Positions 9,923-21,300 of a stretch of DNA of 64,000 nt are shown piece by piece (position 1 is the stretch's first letter; each line of letters opens with the position of its first letter). The notes beneath the pieces were generated by a model. That model saw only the letters and a program-made list of their open reading frames with translations. It did no database searches and had not been told where the DNA came from. Source of the stretch: Toxorhynchites rutilus septentrionalis (Eukaryota; Arthropoda; Insecta; Diptera; Culicidae); the NCBI RefSeq assembly GCF_029784135.1, contig NC_073746.1, positions 71,714,042 to 71,778,041 on the forward strand, in the 5' to 3' direction. The translations under genes were made by a program, and so were the position numbers.

Positions 9923-11703
9923 AATCCATGTAGTTGTAATTGCGAAGTGAAAGGAAAATGGTTCTAATCCCATTTCTTTTCTGCCACCGGATTGAAATAA
10001 TCTCACTCGCTCGCTCGCTTGACTCTCTCCCAATCCCACTTCTTTTCTGCCATCGGACTGAACGATTGCTTACAACCCGGTACTCGATCGGAAATCCATG
10101 TAGTTGTAATTGCGAAGTGACAGGGAAATGGTTCTAATCCCATTTCTTTTCTGCCACCGGATTGAAATAAAAAAAAACTCTTTCCCAATCTCATTTCTTC
10201 TCTGCCAGCGGACCGAACGGCATGAAAGAAATGAGAAATGGTCTCGTTCACCCTCCTGCTTGACTCTCTTCTTATCTGCCATCGGACTGAACGATTGCTT
10301 ACAACTCGGTACTCGATCGCAAATCCATGTAGTTGTAGTTGCGAAGTGACAGGGAAATGGTTCTAATCCCATTTCTTTTCTGCCACCGGATTGAAATAAA
10401 AAATAAACTCTTTCCCAATCTCATTTCTTCTCTGCCAGCGGACCGAACGGCATGAAAGGACTGAGAAATGGTTTCATTCACTCGCCTGCTTGACTCTCTC
10501 CCAATCCCACTTCTTATCTGCCATCAGACTGAACGATGGTTTATAACCCGGTACTCGATCGGAAATCCATGTAATTGTAATTGCGAAGTGACAGGGAAAT
10601 GGTTCTAATCCCACTTCTTTTCTGGCACCAGATTGACATAATTCCACTCACTCGCCTGCTTGACTCTCTCCCAATCTCACTTCTTTTCTGCCAGCGAACT
10701 GAACGGCATGAAAAAAAATGAGAAATGGTCTCGTTCACCCTCCTGCTTGACTCTCTCCTAATCTCACTTCTTATCTGCCATCGGACTGAACGATGGTTTA
10801 TAACCCAGTACTCGATCCATGTAGTTGTAATTGCGAAGTGAAAAGGAAATGGTTCTAATCCCATTTCTTTTCTACCACCGGATTGAAATAATCTCACTCG
10901 CTCGCTCGCTTGACTCTCTCCCAACCCCACTTCTTTTCTGTCACCCGACTGAACGGTGGCATGAAAAGAATGGGAAAAGGTTTCACTCGCTCGCTCGCTT
11001 CACTCTCACCCAATCCCACTTATTTTCGGCCACCGGACTGGGCTGAACGGTGGCATGAAAGGAATGGGAAATGGTCTCACTCGCTCACTCGCTTCACTTT
11101 CTCTTAATCTCACTTCTTTTCTGCCACCGGACTGAACGATGGCTTAAATAACCCGGTACTCGATCGGAAAGCCATGTGGTTGTACTTTCGAAGTGACAGG
11201 GAAATGGTTCTAATCCCATTTCTTTTCTGCCACCGGATTGAAATAATTTCCCTTGCTCGCTCGCTTGACTCTCTGCCAATCTCACTTCTTTTCTGTCACC
11301 GGATTGAACGATGGCTCTCTCCCAATCTCACTTCTGTTCTGCCAGCGGACTGAACGGCATGAAAGAAATGGGAAATTGTCCCGTTCACTCGCCTGCTTGA
11401 CTCTCTCCTAATCTCACTTCTTATCTGCCATCGGACTGAACCTGGTAATCCCATTTCTTTTCTGCCACCGGATTACGAAGCGAGACCATTTCCCATTTCA
11501 TTCATGTCACCGTTCAGTCCGATGTCAAGTGAGGGAGAGTGAGCGAGAGTCAATTTCTTTCATGCCATCGTTCAGTTCGGTGGCAGAAAAGAAGTGGGTT
11601 GAGAGAGAGTCAAGCGAGCGAGTGAGCGAGATTATTTCCCATTTTTTTCATGTCATTGTTCAGTCCGGTGGCCGAAAAGAAGTGGGTTGGGAGAGAGAAA
11701 ACT

Positions 11704-11745
11704 GAGCGAGTGAGCGAGACCATCTCCCATCTCGCTCACTCGCTC
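11704..11745. repeat. Perfect palindrome at array inversion point
   Basis: GAGCGAGTGAGCGAGA at 11704-11719 is followed, after a 10-base spacer, by its exact complement TCTCGCTCACTCGCTC at 11730-11745. It marks the point where the inverted array segment returns to forward orientation. Confidence 0.9.
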
Positions 11746-11817
11746 CCTTGAATCTCTCCCAATCCCACTTCTTTTCTGCCACCGGACTGAATGGTGACAT
11801 GAAAGAAATGGAAAGTG

Positions 11818-12139
11818 GCTGCCTATGATAGGGCAGGTTATTGGGCATATAAATCTCAAATACGAATATTTGAAGCCATCTGTTGACATGAATGTTTGAA
11901 GGCCATGGGGAAGATCCAGAAGATCGGAAGTAATGGTTACACCTGAGCTTAACAAAAAATAGCAGGAAAACCGAAAAATTCCATGAAAAATGCTGTTCCC
12001 CAGGTTCAAAAGAAAGTCGTTTTTCCATTGTATTGTGACTGGCGTTGAAAAGAGGATTTATTTCGAGAATCCTTGCAGAGCAGCGCTTATATTCCTACGA
12101 AAAGATGGGAAAATATTTTGAGAAAATGGAGCAGTTGTT
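11818..12139. other. Spacer between array and LINE; nothing recognised
   Basis: About 320 bases of AT-rich DNA. No coding frame or repeat was recognised, apart from the probable LINE 3' UTR near its right edge. Confidence 0.5.
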
Positions 12140-12985
12140 TTGGTATTGTTGTTGTTAATCTGCAAAAGGCCCCAGTGGCCTGTGCTGTACACAGAAGTCG
12201 TCTGCATTCACCTCGGTCAATAGCTGTTTGTCGCCAGCCATGTAGTCTGCGTAGGATCCGCCAGTCGGCTTCCACTTGGTCGTACCATCTTGCCCGCTGC
12301 GCACCTCTTCTCCTCGTTCCAATTGGGTCGGTGTCGAGGACTTTTTTCACTGGGCTGTCGTCCGTCATTCTTACAATGTGCCCAGCCCAACGCAGCCGGC
12401 TGATTTTCGCGGTATGTACGATGGGTGGTTCTCCCAGCAACTGGTGTAAATCATGGTTTGTTCGCCTTCTCCACATCCCGTCATCCATCTGCCTCCATCT
12501 GCGTAATACCTTCCGCTCGAATACACTAAGGGTGCGCTGGTCCTCCGCGAGCATAACCCACGTCTCGTGGCCGTAGAGGACTACCGGTCTTATCAGTGTT
12601 TTATATATGGTTAACTTTGTGATGCGGCGAATTTTACTCGACCGTAGTGTCTTCCGGAGTCCAAAGTAAGCACGATTTCCTGCCATGGTGCGTCTTTGTA
12701 TCTCTCTGCTGGTGTCATTATCAGCGGTCGCCAGTGAGCCCAAGTACCCGAACTTGTCTACCACTTCGATTTCGTCATCGCCAACCTGAATTCTTGGTGG
12801 GAGGCTAACATTTGTCTTCTTGGAGCCTCTTCCTCGCATGTATTTTGTCTTCGACGTATTGATGGCTACTGGCCTCAGTCTTCAATCCGATGTAAGTCTC
12901 CTTCATCGTCTCAAAATTTCGGGTAACAATGTCAATGTTGTCTGCGAAGCCGTAAAGCTGGTATGTCTGAATCAACTCTTAGGAA
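12140..12985 (-). pseudogene. RTE-like LINE, 3' half of reverse transcriptase ORF
   Basis: A 5'-truncated non-LTR element. The open part (12150-12839) encodes the region after the RT palm: IEVVDKFGYLGSLATADNDT, REIQRRTMAGNRAYFGLRKT, TIYKTLIRPVVLYGHETWVM, then WAGHIVRMTDD and GTRRRGAQRARW. Upstream, in a shifted frame near 12900-12960, lies YGFADNIDIVTRN, where the RT motif usually written FADDxD reads FADN, so the catalytic site is damaged as well as cut off. The same element family is present, more complete, at 39968-41601 and as a scrap at 26690-26960. Assignment to the RTE clade (JAM1-like elements of mosquitoes) is from memory of this C-terminal pattern. The 3' UTR ends in an AAC-rich tract. 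Confidence 0.85.
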
Positions 12986-13109
12986 GAGGCTCATATAAGA
13001 AAGTGATTTAAGATTTGAATCTCTTTTTATTGACATTTCTACTTCTGCTGGAATGTGTCAGCGAGCACCTAGTGCGGTTCAGATAGGTATTTACGAGTGA
13101 GCAGTCTGA

Positions 13110-13402
13110 GGATCTGCAGGCCCTTGGACAAATTTTTCTATGGTATGACTCTCAAAGATTTACGGCGCATGGCGTTCGATTTTTCGGAAGCCAACAAACT
13201 CCAGCACGAATTCAACAAAGTTGCAAAACTAGCAGGAAGATATTGGGCTTCTAGTTTCATGGGGAACCACCTTCTTTCTCTTCGAACCCCACAACAGCGC
13301 AACGATGCAACAGCGCTTCAAGGCAAAGCGTCGGAATCCTCAGAACCGAAATCTAAGATGAGGAGTAAAAATAAACAATTGCTTAAAAATAGTTCAAAAT
13401 GA
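13110..13402 (+). pseudogene. pogo/Tigger-type transposase N-terminal fragment
   Basis: The frame reads YGMTLKDLRRMAFDFSEANK, then FNKVAKLAGRYW, SFMGNHLLSLRTPQ, and jumps to a Lys/Ser-rich tail that stops. The first part resembles the CENP-B-type DNA-binding domain of pogo-like transposases ('GLT..DLRRLAY..A..N.I.H.FN....AG.DW...F..R...LS.RTPE'). The Lys/Ser-rich end resembles the tail of such proteins, so the DDE core appears to have been deleted in between. There is no good ATG at the domain start. Terminal repeats were not identified. Confidence 0.6.
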
Positions 13403-13567
13403 ATTTCAAATGGAAAATGTTTTTTTTCACCATGCATTCAATTCAATAACGGTTATGTTTCGTTTATGTTTATGTTTTTACAATGAACTTCAAATCAATA
13501 TTGTTTTTTTTTCAAAAATGAGTTTCAAATAAGTCAAGTGAAGGTAACTATGTATTTATAAACTTGA

Positions 13568-13809
13568 TCTACATAAATAAAAATGATTTGTTGTCCGTTC
13601 CTTACGATTTAACTCAAGAACGGAGCCACGGATTTAAACAGTCAGTATCAGGATTGATGTGTCTTAGTCTGCATCAGGTTTATATTTCAAAAAAGAAATT
13701 ATGTACCGCGAGTATAGATTACGTACATAAAAATAATTTTTGTGGGTGACGGAATGATTTATATCAATATATCAATTGTGGGTGGGACGAAGTTCGCTGG
13801 GTCAGCTAG
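13568..13809 (+). mobile_element. Small non-autonomous Helitron-like element
   Basis: The 242-bp segment starts TCTACATAAATAAAAATGAT, the usual 'TC..TATAAATAAAAATG' opening of small insect Helitrons. It ends GGGTCAGCTAG with a short hairpin (CGAA-G-TTCG) just before, and it sits between A and T. Helitrons begin with TC, end with CTRR preceded by a hairpin, insert between A and T and make no target duplication, and all of these fit. It has no coding capacity. Confidence 0.5.
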
Positions 13810-14086
13810 TTTGTTAATAAAAACGAATTCTGTTTCAAATGTTGGACATTTTCGGATATTTTATATTGTCAGTATTCTTCCTCCTAAAAATTTCCACGTG
13901 GTATGTTCGACTATAACACTCACTCTTCTCCACCCATAAAAACACAGAACACTCCCTCCTGCCTACTGGACGGTGCCTACACCCTCTAGTAATAATGCTT
14001 TCCCCCTTCTGATGATAAAGCATTTATTATGGGTATAAGGTACCTCAGAAGTTCAATTCAATAAGTGCGCACCTTTGCCCCCACTA

Positions 14087-15479
14087 TGGGGCAAAAGTGC
14101 GCATTTGTCTTTTTGTATTAAAATATGTATTTGTCCAATTACAAACACAACTCGAGAAATTCTTGTACTACGTTTCGATGGTAATATATTAGGCTGTCAA
14201 AAAAGTCCTGCGGTATTTTTTTTGAATTTTCATTTGTTCATAAAATTAGTTACAATCATCTGTTTGAAGTCAAATATGCGCCGTTTTGTTCGATGACTTG
14301 TTCCCAACGAGATGCCAACTTCATAATACCCCTGTTATAGAAGCTCGCTTCCTTATTGGCAAAAAACTCGGATAGCCAATTTTCACAGGCCTCTTTTGTG
14401 GCTAACTTCTGACTACCTAGCTCGTTCGCCATGGACAAAAACAGGTGGTAGTCACTTGGTGCAAGGTCCGGACTATACGGCGGATGCAAAAGAACCTCCC
14501 ATCCGAGCTCCCGGAGCTTCTGGCGCGTCACCAAAGAAGTGTGTGGCCTGGCGTTGTCCTGATGGAAGACAATGCGGCCTCTGTTTATCAAAGATGGCCT
14601 CTTCTTCATGAGTGCTACCTTCAAGCGGTCCAGTTGTTGGCAGTACAGGTCCGAATTGAGCGTTTGGCCATAGGGACGGCTGCTACTATGCCGGTTTTTC
14701 TCGGCTAATTCAGCGATTTTGTCGCAATTTTCGACGACAGGCCTTCCGGAGCGTGGCGCATCTTCGACGACCTCTACACCAGAACGAAAACGTTGAAACC
14801 ATCGTTGTGCGGTGGAAATGGAAACTGTATCGGGTCCATAAACTGCACAAATTTTATTGGCAGCTTGAGATGCATTTTTGCCTTTGTCATAGTAGTACTG
14901 TAAAATATGTCGGATTTTTTTTTATTTTGCTCATATTTGCGACACTATAACTCACGAACGAATTAACCAAACAAAACATACAATTAATACAACTAGAACT
15001 ACGCGCTTACAACGACACCTCGTGGAAATACCGCAGGACTTTTTTGACAGCCTAATATATAGAGCAGATGTATCTAAAACGCGCCTGCCGGGCAATTCGA
15101 CCCGCCTGATTTTCTCGTAAACTAGCAAGAATAGAAGTGCAATGGCAATCGTGCTAGTCAATGATAGAATCCTACCAAGCAAGTTTTACATTCGTAACAT
15201 GCTTTAAAAAAATAAGAAAAATAATGTTCTTGGGAAGCAATTTTAGATGTAGTTTTCTACATCAGTTCTATAAGATTTTTGTTGCTTGAAACCGATTTAG
15301 AGGTGATAACTGTGGGTCATATTTATTGAGTCGAGTTCCATTCCATTCATTCTCGCTTAGGGAGTGCGTATTACACACTTCTCCTATAGTTACAATTTGG
15401 TAAGCAAACGGAATTTTATTTGCTCTTATTTCAAGAGTTATTGAACGACAACAGTTAGGCGCGCATCTTTGCCCCGCAT
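14087..15479. mobile_element. Possible TA-flanked miniature element split by mariner
   Basis: Left end TGGGGCAAAAGTGCGCA and right end GCGCATCTTTGCCCCGCAT are imperfect inverted repeats, each next to TA (14085-14086 and 15480-15481). Without the 867-bp mariner and its duplicated TA the element would be about 520 bp. An extra inverted copy of the terminal motif lies just outside the left end (14064-14082). The call rests on ends only. Confidence 0.35.
14189..15055 (-). mobile_element. Mariner element with perfect ends, internally deleted
   Basis: Ends are an exact inverted repeat of at least 28 bp (it contains GGCTGTCAAAAAAGTCCTG) and TA flanks (14187-14188, 15056-15057). The minus strand encodes mariner transposase in parts. 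The N-terminal part, with a frameshift, includes CAVYGPDTVS and WFQRF, then DAPRSGRPVVE. After a jump near 14700, where the first catalytic aspartate region is missing, comes an open stretch with LYCQQLDRLK, FHQDNARPHTS and HPPYSPDLAPSDYHLF. The second and third catalytic aspartates are intact there. Length is 867 bp against about 1.3 kb normally. Perfect ends with a deleted core make it a non-autonomous copy, possibly still mobilisable. Confidence 0.85.
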
Positions 15480-15481
15480 TA

Positions 15482-17385
15482 CTCTATGCAAAATATCAGC
15501 TTAATCATTCACCAGTGTCGTAGAGCCGTCAATGTTTGTGTTTTTTGAAAACCGAATCAGGCAAAAGGAAAAAAAGAAAAAAAAAAAGAAAGTCCCGATA
15601 GAAAATTAGAGGGTCGCTTTTGCCATCCTTTGGCACTCTGTTGTACATCTGGTATATTGGGCATCAGAGGACTCGGTAAGTTATTGATAAGTTGACCATC
15701 ATGCCCAATATAACCTAGTTAACTGGAAATCCGTTCACAAAACAGAAATATTTCAGTACACAAGGTCTACATGTTGAGGTACAATTTCATTCAGCAAAGC
15801 TAGGGGCTAACGGCACACCTTGACGTGTGAACGATAGCACAATTTTATAGACGACCCAGCTCTCATTCGGCCTAATGAAAATCGCCATCGGAGAATGAAA
15901 GATGGAAATCGTAATTGCAAACAAAGCTATTCAATTTACATCGATAAAATCGAATTAATTCAATTTCATTAACCATTTGTTCGGACGCCCGGACTCGGAA
16001 CGGTGGTTCCAGTCATTGCATCCCACCTTTTCATAAGTACGAGCATACAGCAGACGAGCCCCGCGGGGCCAGTTGTGTTCGCGTTCGATTCAATTGGTTC
16101 GCAGATTGTTGGCCGTCGCACCGGACCTACTCGGAAATCGAGGGTTAAATTGTTCTATTTATTAGCCTTTCTCTTGGCGAGAAGGCCCCAGGGTAGTATT
16201 GTTCGATCAGAGAACACACGCGTGGTGGTATCCCTTGTCGTCGTCCGTTCGAAGCAATCAATAATATTTTAATTACGTTCGGTTCGCTCGCAATTGAAAA
16301 TTGTTATTAATCCCAATGTGGTTTGTCTTCAGTACTTGATATGGGAACCATGATATTTAAATTCTTATTCAAAATGTTGATAATTGGCACAAGCTTTAGG
16401 TATCATTTCGATGGCATGAACATGAGAGTTTGGTTTGGTCCATTTTTTTCGTCTGTCGATTTTGTGGAACATGATTTAAAAATATATTGTTGATAATATT
16501 ACGCCTTTGATACAGAAATACGAATTGTCATCAAATTAAATATCTAAAATTGCAAATAGAATTTTATGTGTCGATTCGCAGGAAAATATTACACAGACTC
16601 GTCGAAAAAACATGATTTGTGATGATAACGCTCTGTCTCACCGGACTTATTATTGGAAATGAAAATTCTTGTTTATGTTTATCGTTTTAACCAAAAGCTC
16701 ATTATGCAACCACCTTATTCATCTGACTTGACTCCAGTTGACTTTTTTTCCCAAAAACATAGATTACCGCTTTGATAAGAGAGATAGGAGAGAATTTGTG
16801 GAAAAAACTAAAGTTAATCTCGGATAATGCATTTAAAAAATCTTTTGTTGATTAGTTTTTTCTATTGGAATGAAATGCCAATTCGATTACAATTACATCT
16901 AGAGTTGATAGGATAGGAAATCAATTAATGTACATTTTACCATTTGTGACGTTTAATTTCACAGAGTTTCATGAAACTGAAACTTAAAACAAAAAAAAAA
17001 TGGTTTAGCACAACGAAAGGTCATGGCATCCAGGAGTACAACGACCTAACCTGGAGAAATCCCTTGTCAGACATCGAATGACTAACGAAAAATATGATCT
17101 TCTTAGCGAAACATACAAACTAAACTACAAAGCAGTAATGGAAATTCGTTCGCTCTCGTTCGAACAGGAAAAGCAATATAGATAAAGAAAAAAAAAACTA
17201 AAGTCGCTCTCCTGGCCAAAGGACAACGTTTCGAAAATCGATAGAACGGCGGTGATTTGACATCGAAGAGTCTCCCTCCCTCTCGTGGGACCAGGGGGCT
17301 GAAGTGGGAAGTTATTGCGGAAACGGCCATCGAAGCGTGAATAGCAAGAAAAATGTGAAAATTTAATTTTCTTGTTTTCTTCTTA
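15482..17385. other. No recognised gene or repeat
   Basis: About 1.9 kb without a supported coding frame. The 89-codon frame at 16003-16272 and the 96-codon minus frame at 17103-17393 have no family features. Composition suggests single-copy host noncoding DNA. A T-rich splice-acceptor-like tract ends it at 17388. Confidence 0.4.
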
Positions 17386-17388
17386 CAG

Positions 17389-18322
17389 GCCACACACTCC
17401 GGCTGGCAACGTTCTGAATTCTCCGGAGGGGTGAATGGAAAAACGTCCGGCTCCTTCTCATTCGCTAAGTCTTGGCAAATAAACCGGTCCCTATCCCGTT
17501 GCGGGCCACAGTGTTGTCACCAGTAGTAACGGGCACTACGTGATGACCGAAACGAAACCATGCCGCAGCCGCCAGGCAGAAACAGAGACTGACAGTTAAG
17601 GGTGACCGTGCAAAGTGTTCAATTAGCAGTAGTCCCTCTACCCTTTCGGAGTGTGTGTGTGTTCCAAGAAAGAATAATTAGCGACAACGTTTTCAATTTC
17701 CCTTTTAAATGAAAATCACTGCAGTAGACGGAGGAAGCATTGAAGCCTTCGTCCTCAGAAATAGGCCGTTGATGGAGGAAAAGAAATCTCAATCTTTATT
17801 AGTCGTTACTTTGCGTGTTCTCGAGTCTCTGAGTTTCCCTTCCAATAACCGTGGTTGAACAGAAGGACTGTAATATTATAGGTAATTTGTTTACTCATGC
17901 TGTGAAAATTCGTGCTGTGAATGTACGTGGGTTTGTGCACGGTTCGGGACGATTTCCTCGCGAGTGTCATAAAATCGCTAACGCAATTTCCAAATAAGTA
18001 CTGTCGAAGACATTAATAAGGTTCATAAAAAATATAAAAGTAAGATGTACGTGTGATCTCACGCTCCTGTTGCTCACCGTGGAAAAAGCAGAGATAGAAT
18101 GCGGTGCTTCCAACGGGGTTGAACGAGAGGCGGTGTTATGGTTTTTGAAGATTAAAATAAGGTGTACGTAATACTGGAAGTCGGTATGTAATTTTCCGCG
18201 ACAGTGAGTTCGGTTGGGAGTTTGTGAGATATCGTAGGTGCAGCACAATCATAATGTACGTCGAGTACGGGGAACGAAGGAACAACGAACGTGACGCAAT
18301 GACGGAGAGTAACAAGTTTACG
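17389..18322 (+). other. Candidate host exon, mostly 5' UTR
   Basis: The left edge is a strong acceptor-like sequence: CTTGTTTTCTTCTTACAG ending at 17388 after a T-rich tract. The right edge is a consensus donor, ACG followed by GTAAGT at 18323. No coding frame spans the interval, so most of it would be leader, with several short upstream ATGs. The short frame at its end is listed separately. Transcript data are needed to accept it. Confidence 0.3.
18254..18322 (+). CDS. Candidate first coding segment ending at a splice donor
   Basis: The ATG at 18254 is the first one after an in-frame TAA (18158) and opens MYVEYGERRNNERDAMTESN followed by KFT. After these 23 codons comes GTAAGTTAA, an ideal 5' splice site that also holds the stop reached without splicing. 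Codons are well mixed and hydrophilic. A second ATG (18299) could also serve. The next coding exon is not found in the following 45 kb, which is full of transposons, so a long first intron is likely if the gene is real. I do not recognise the peptide. Confidence 0.35.
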
Positions 18323-18329
18323 GTAAGTT

Positions 18330-21300
18330 AATTTGATTTGGATGTAAATTTATACTGAATTTTATATATACTTCGCAACTCCGCAGTGTTCATACATAAC
18401 TGAACATACCTCAAATTATTCATCTTTCCTTCTTCGGTTCAAATACTGGTAGCGGTATTTTAATGATGTTTATTACATTGCCAAATAATACTCGTAAACT
18501 ACTATAACAGAATACAATAATATCTCTTTATTTCTCTTAAATGATGGAAAATATGTACCAACCACAATATCCCATACAAAAGTTTCTCATGAGGTAATTT
18601 TCAATATTACTATTATATCTCATTCCGAACAATGTTCAGTAAATCCAAATAATAAACAAAACTGATGAAACCCATTCATAAAAAGGTACAACTCTTATTA
18701 TGGTTATGAAATGTCCCACAACCCTTTATAACCCTTTCATAAATAAACGAATCAAACAACTTGACGTTTCTATGATATTATTTTTGTAATTTTTATAAAT
18801 AGCCGTAATTGTAGAATTGCAAGAGCCCCATTTTTCGTCTTCTAAGTATTTTATCCGCTTAGCATATAAAGCATAGCAAGATTTTGTTCAATATTCTATG
18901 CGGATATAGTGTAAAGTCAGGGCATTTGCGTAGTGTGTATTCGTATGTCTATATGTGATCATGTGTATCCTCTTCGCAGGATTGTCGCATGTTCTGTAAA
19001 TTATGTTCTTCGTAAAAAACTCGAGTTTCAACTCTATAAATTGACCATGATTCATATGGTTTCTGTTGCTTCAAAAAATTGTGCTGTATCATAAAGAATT
19101 GTGCAGTATTATAATACGCAGACTTTTTCATGGGGCATCTCAAATCGCTTATCTACAACAATTATTCTAGGATCATGGCAACACATTCATTAAGCTGTAT
19201 GAAATAGTTGGGAACAGTTGAACAATGCTTCCGAGATCGATTAACACAGCGCATTGATAATAGTGGATCTGCTGGGTATTACCGTATTACCAGCAATCTG
19301 TTCGAAACTATCAAAGTAATTGTCCGCTTTTCCTGGTTTAATATAAATAACCAATGCAGAGAAACTTTTAACATTCAATTATTTCAGCTCCACATTGTAT
19401 AAAACAGACGATTGAAATTCAACACTTAATACAGTTATTGTTTTTATCATTCTGTATCAATCTGCGCAACGAGGTGTTAATAACTTTTAACAACATGATT
19501 AATTTGGATTGGAATTTAGATGCATCAACAAAACATTCATGCAGGCTCGAAATGAGCCCATAAAATTCTACAGAGAGTATGGTTATCGACATACAATTTC
19601 CGCTTGAGATTTGCCGTTTTGGCTACTCTGCTCAGCCAGCCAACCGTCGAAGGCCAACACAAAGTTTCACTTTCAATCTGATTTATTGTGGAGTGATTAA
19701 TTGAACGGTTAATTATGGCTTGCTCATTTGGAAAAGGGTGATGAAGATGATTATGCCAGGAGGCTAACGGTCACCACGTAGCAAAGGATGCGTGGAACCG
19801 ATAGTCATTTTCTCATTAACCGCAGCAATGGCTTACATAAGCTAATGCTGTGGTGAAGATAGGAACAACAGTTCACACACACACACACGACCATTCAAAA
19901 GAAAGGAAAGAAGCTTGGTTTTAGGCTTTGAAACGAGGGGATGCATGAATTAATTTAGGATCAATCGCACCCGCAGCTTCTCCTTTCACTACTGACAGTG
20001 TAGAGATTGTATACAAATATATAGGCGATGGATGTGAGCTTCTGAACGACGTCAATGATAAACAAGGAAATCATATCAAAAGCTTGCCGGGCACAGGGAG
20101 AATATGAAGAAAATGGTCATATTGGACGCCCTTCGGAAAACATAGAGCTGAACATATAGACAGTGATAGACAGGAAAGCATTATCATCTGATGAAGGCTC
20201 TTAATATCGAGGAAAAGTACCGATAGCAGCTGTTCGAAACGCTCTTGAGGGTATGGCGCGGACAGAATCAAGAGAAAAAGGAAAAAAATATGCCATCAAA
20301 GCTACGAATACAATAGCAAACTTCAAAGTTTATAAAGCTTTGATTCTCTCATCTCCGGAAGTTGTTAGTTGTGGGAGCTGGAATGATTATTGTGTAACAG
20401 AAATCGTAATTGTACACGAATTATTTTTCCGAAATGAGTCTGCAATTTCGAAGAAGTTTGAAGTTACACGAAAACTGAACGCAATGGAATGTTGCATAAT
20501 ACTTTCCTTATTGTCAAACCAAATTAAAGTCTCTGTTAAAACCGAGAAACTTATAACAAACTTTACCAAAACGATTTCGTTCGAATCGAATCGCGAACAA
20601 TAACCAAATGCTTTCTCTACATAACTCTAGGATCTCGTACAGAGAGCTGAACATTTCGGGAAATTTCTTTCCGGGGCTTCGAAGCCCCTCCAAATTGTTT
20701 TCCACCCTCGTCACTCTCTTTCGGACGATGGCAGCAATCTATCATCAGGAAAATTGAGTGCGAAAAATCCACCCATCTTGCAGTGGAAACAGACTTGAAA
20801 TAATACTTTGGAAAGTTGTGTCTTTGAGTTGCTTCTCTTTCCTCGGATGTCAATCGACGAATTGTGCCGAGGAATTAGACAAAATGAAACTACAATATAT
20901 AAGCTGAGCAGTCTAAGAGTTGTTCATTGATTTTTTGAAAGTATATTTTCCTTTTCGTTCATCTTACACGAATCCAGCAAATATTTGTGATTAAGGAAAT
21001 GCCCTTGGCGTGATGAGCCGAAATTTTATTAGAGAGACCTGATAAGAATTCCAGTGTTCATTTTGTCCATCATTTTTGACGTATATAGATTTCATCTGTG
21101 TTGAATAACCAAAATTAATTATTATTCATACTGTACAGAGCTATGGGGTGAGATGGCTCATTCAACAAAACTGTGCAAATCGTCAAAATTTGAGAAAATA
21201 AAACCTAGACTGAGGAATCTTTGACAAAACGAAGCACATATTATATGATGAATTCGTCTTTAAGAATTTTCCCTGGAACAAAATTTGCACGGAGATTTTG

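Larger units (their letters stand above)
8945..11817. repeat. Complex tandem array of CTCGCTTGACTCTCTCCCAA units
   Basis: About 2.9 kb is made of variants of a few short modules in varying order. One is CACTCGCTCGCTTGACTCTC with CCCAATCCCACTTCTTTTCTG, a second is CCACCGGACTGAACGGTGGC, a third is ATGAAAGAAATGGGAAATGG, and the fourth is a longer module containing AACCCGGTACTCGATC, AATCCATGTAGTTGTAATTG and CGAAGTGACAGGGAAATGG. Shorter units are about 90 bp; a larger unit of 420 bp is duplicated almost exactly (9241-9640 and 9661-10060). From about 11478 to 11729 the modules run in reverse complement, then return to forward orientation to 11817. Minus-strand open frames across it (repeats of RKEMGLEPFP and SQASERVRLFQSG) are by-products of the repeat and are not genes. 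Confidence 0.9.

Noticed and set aside
9053..12028. Many open frames on both strands with repeated peptides such as RKEMGLEPFP and LARSLDSLPIP
   Set aside because: They are translations of the tandem array, follow its period and occur on both strands. They have no start context or domain.
12073..12576. 167-codon plus-strand frame
   Set aside because: Antisense shadow of the LINE reverse transcriptase at 12140-12985.
20253..20603. 116-codon plus frame as a gene
   Set aside because: No motif, AT-driven composition, an overlapping antisense frame and no transcript signals.
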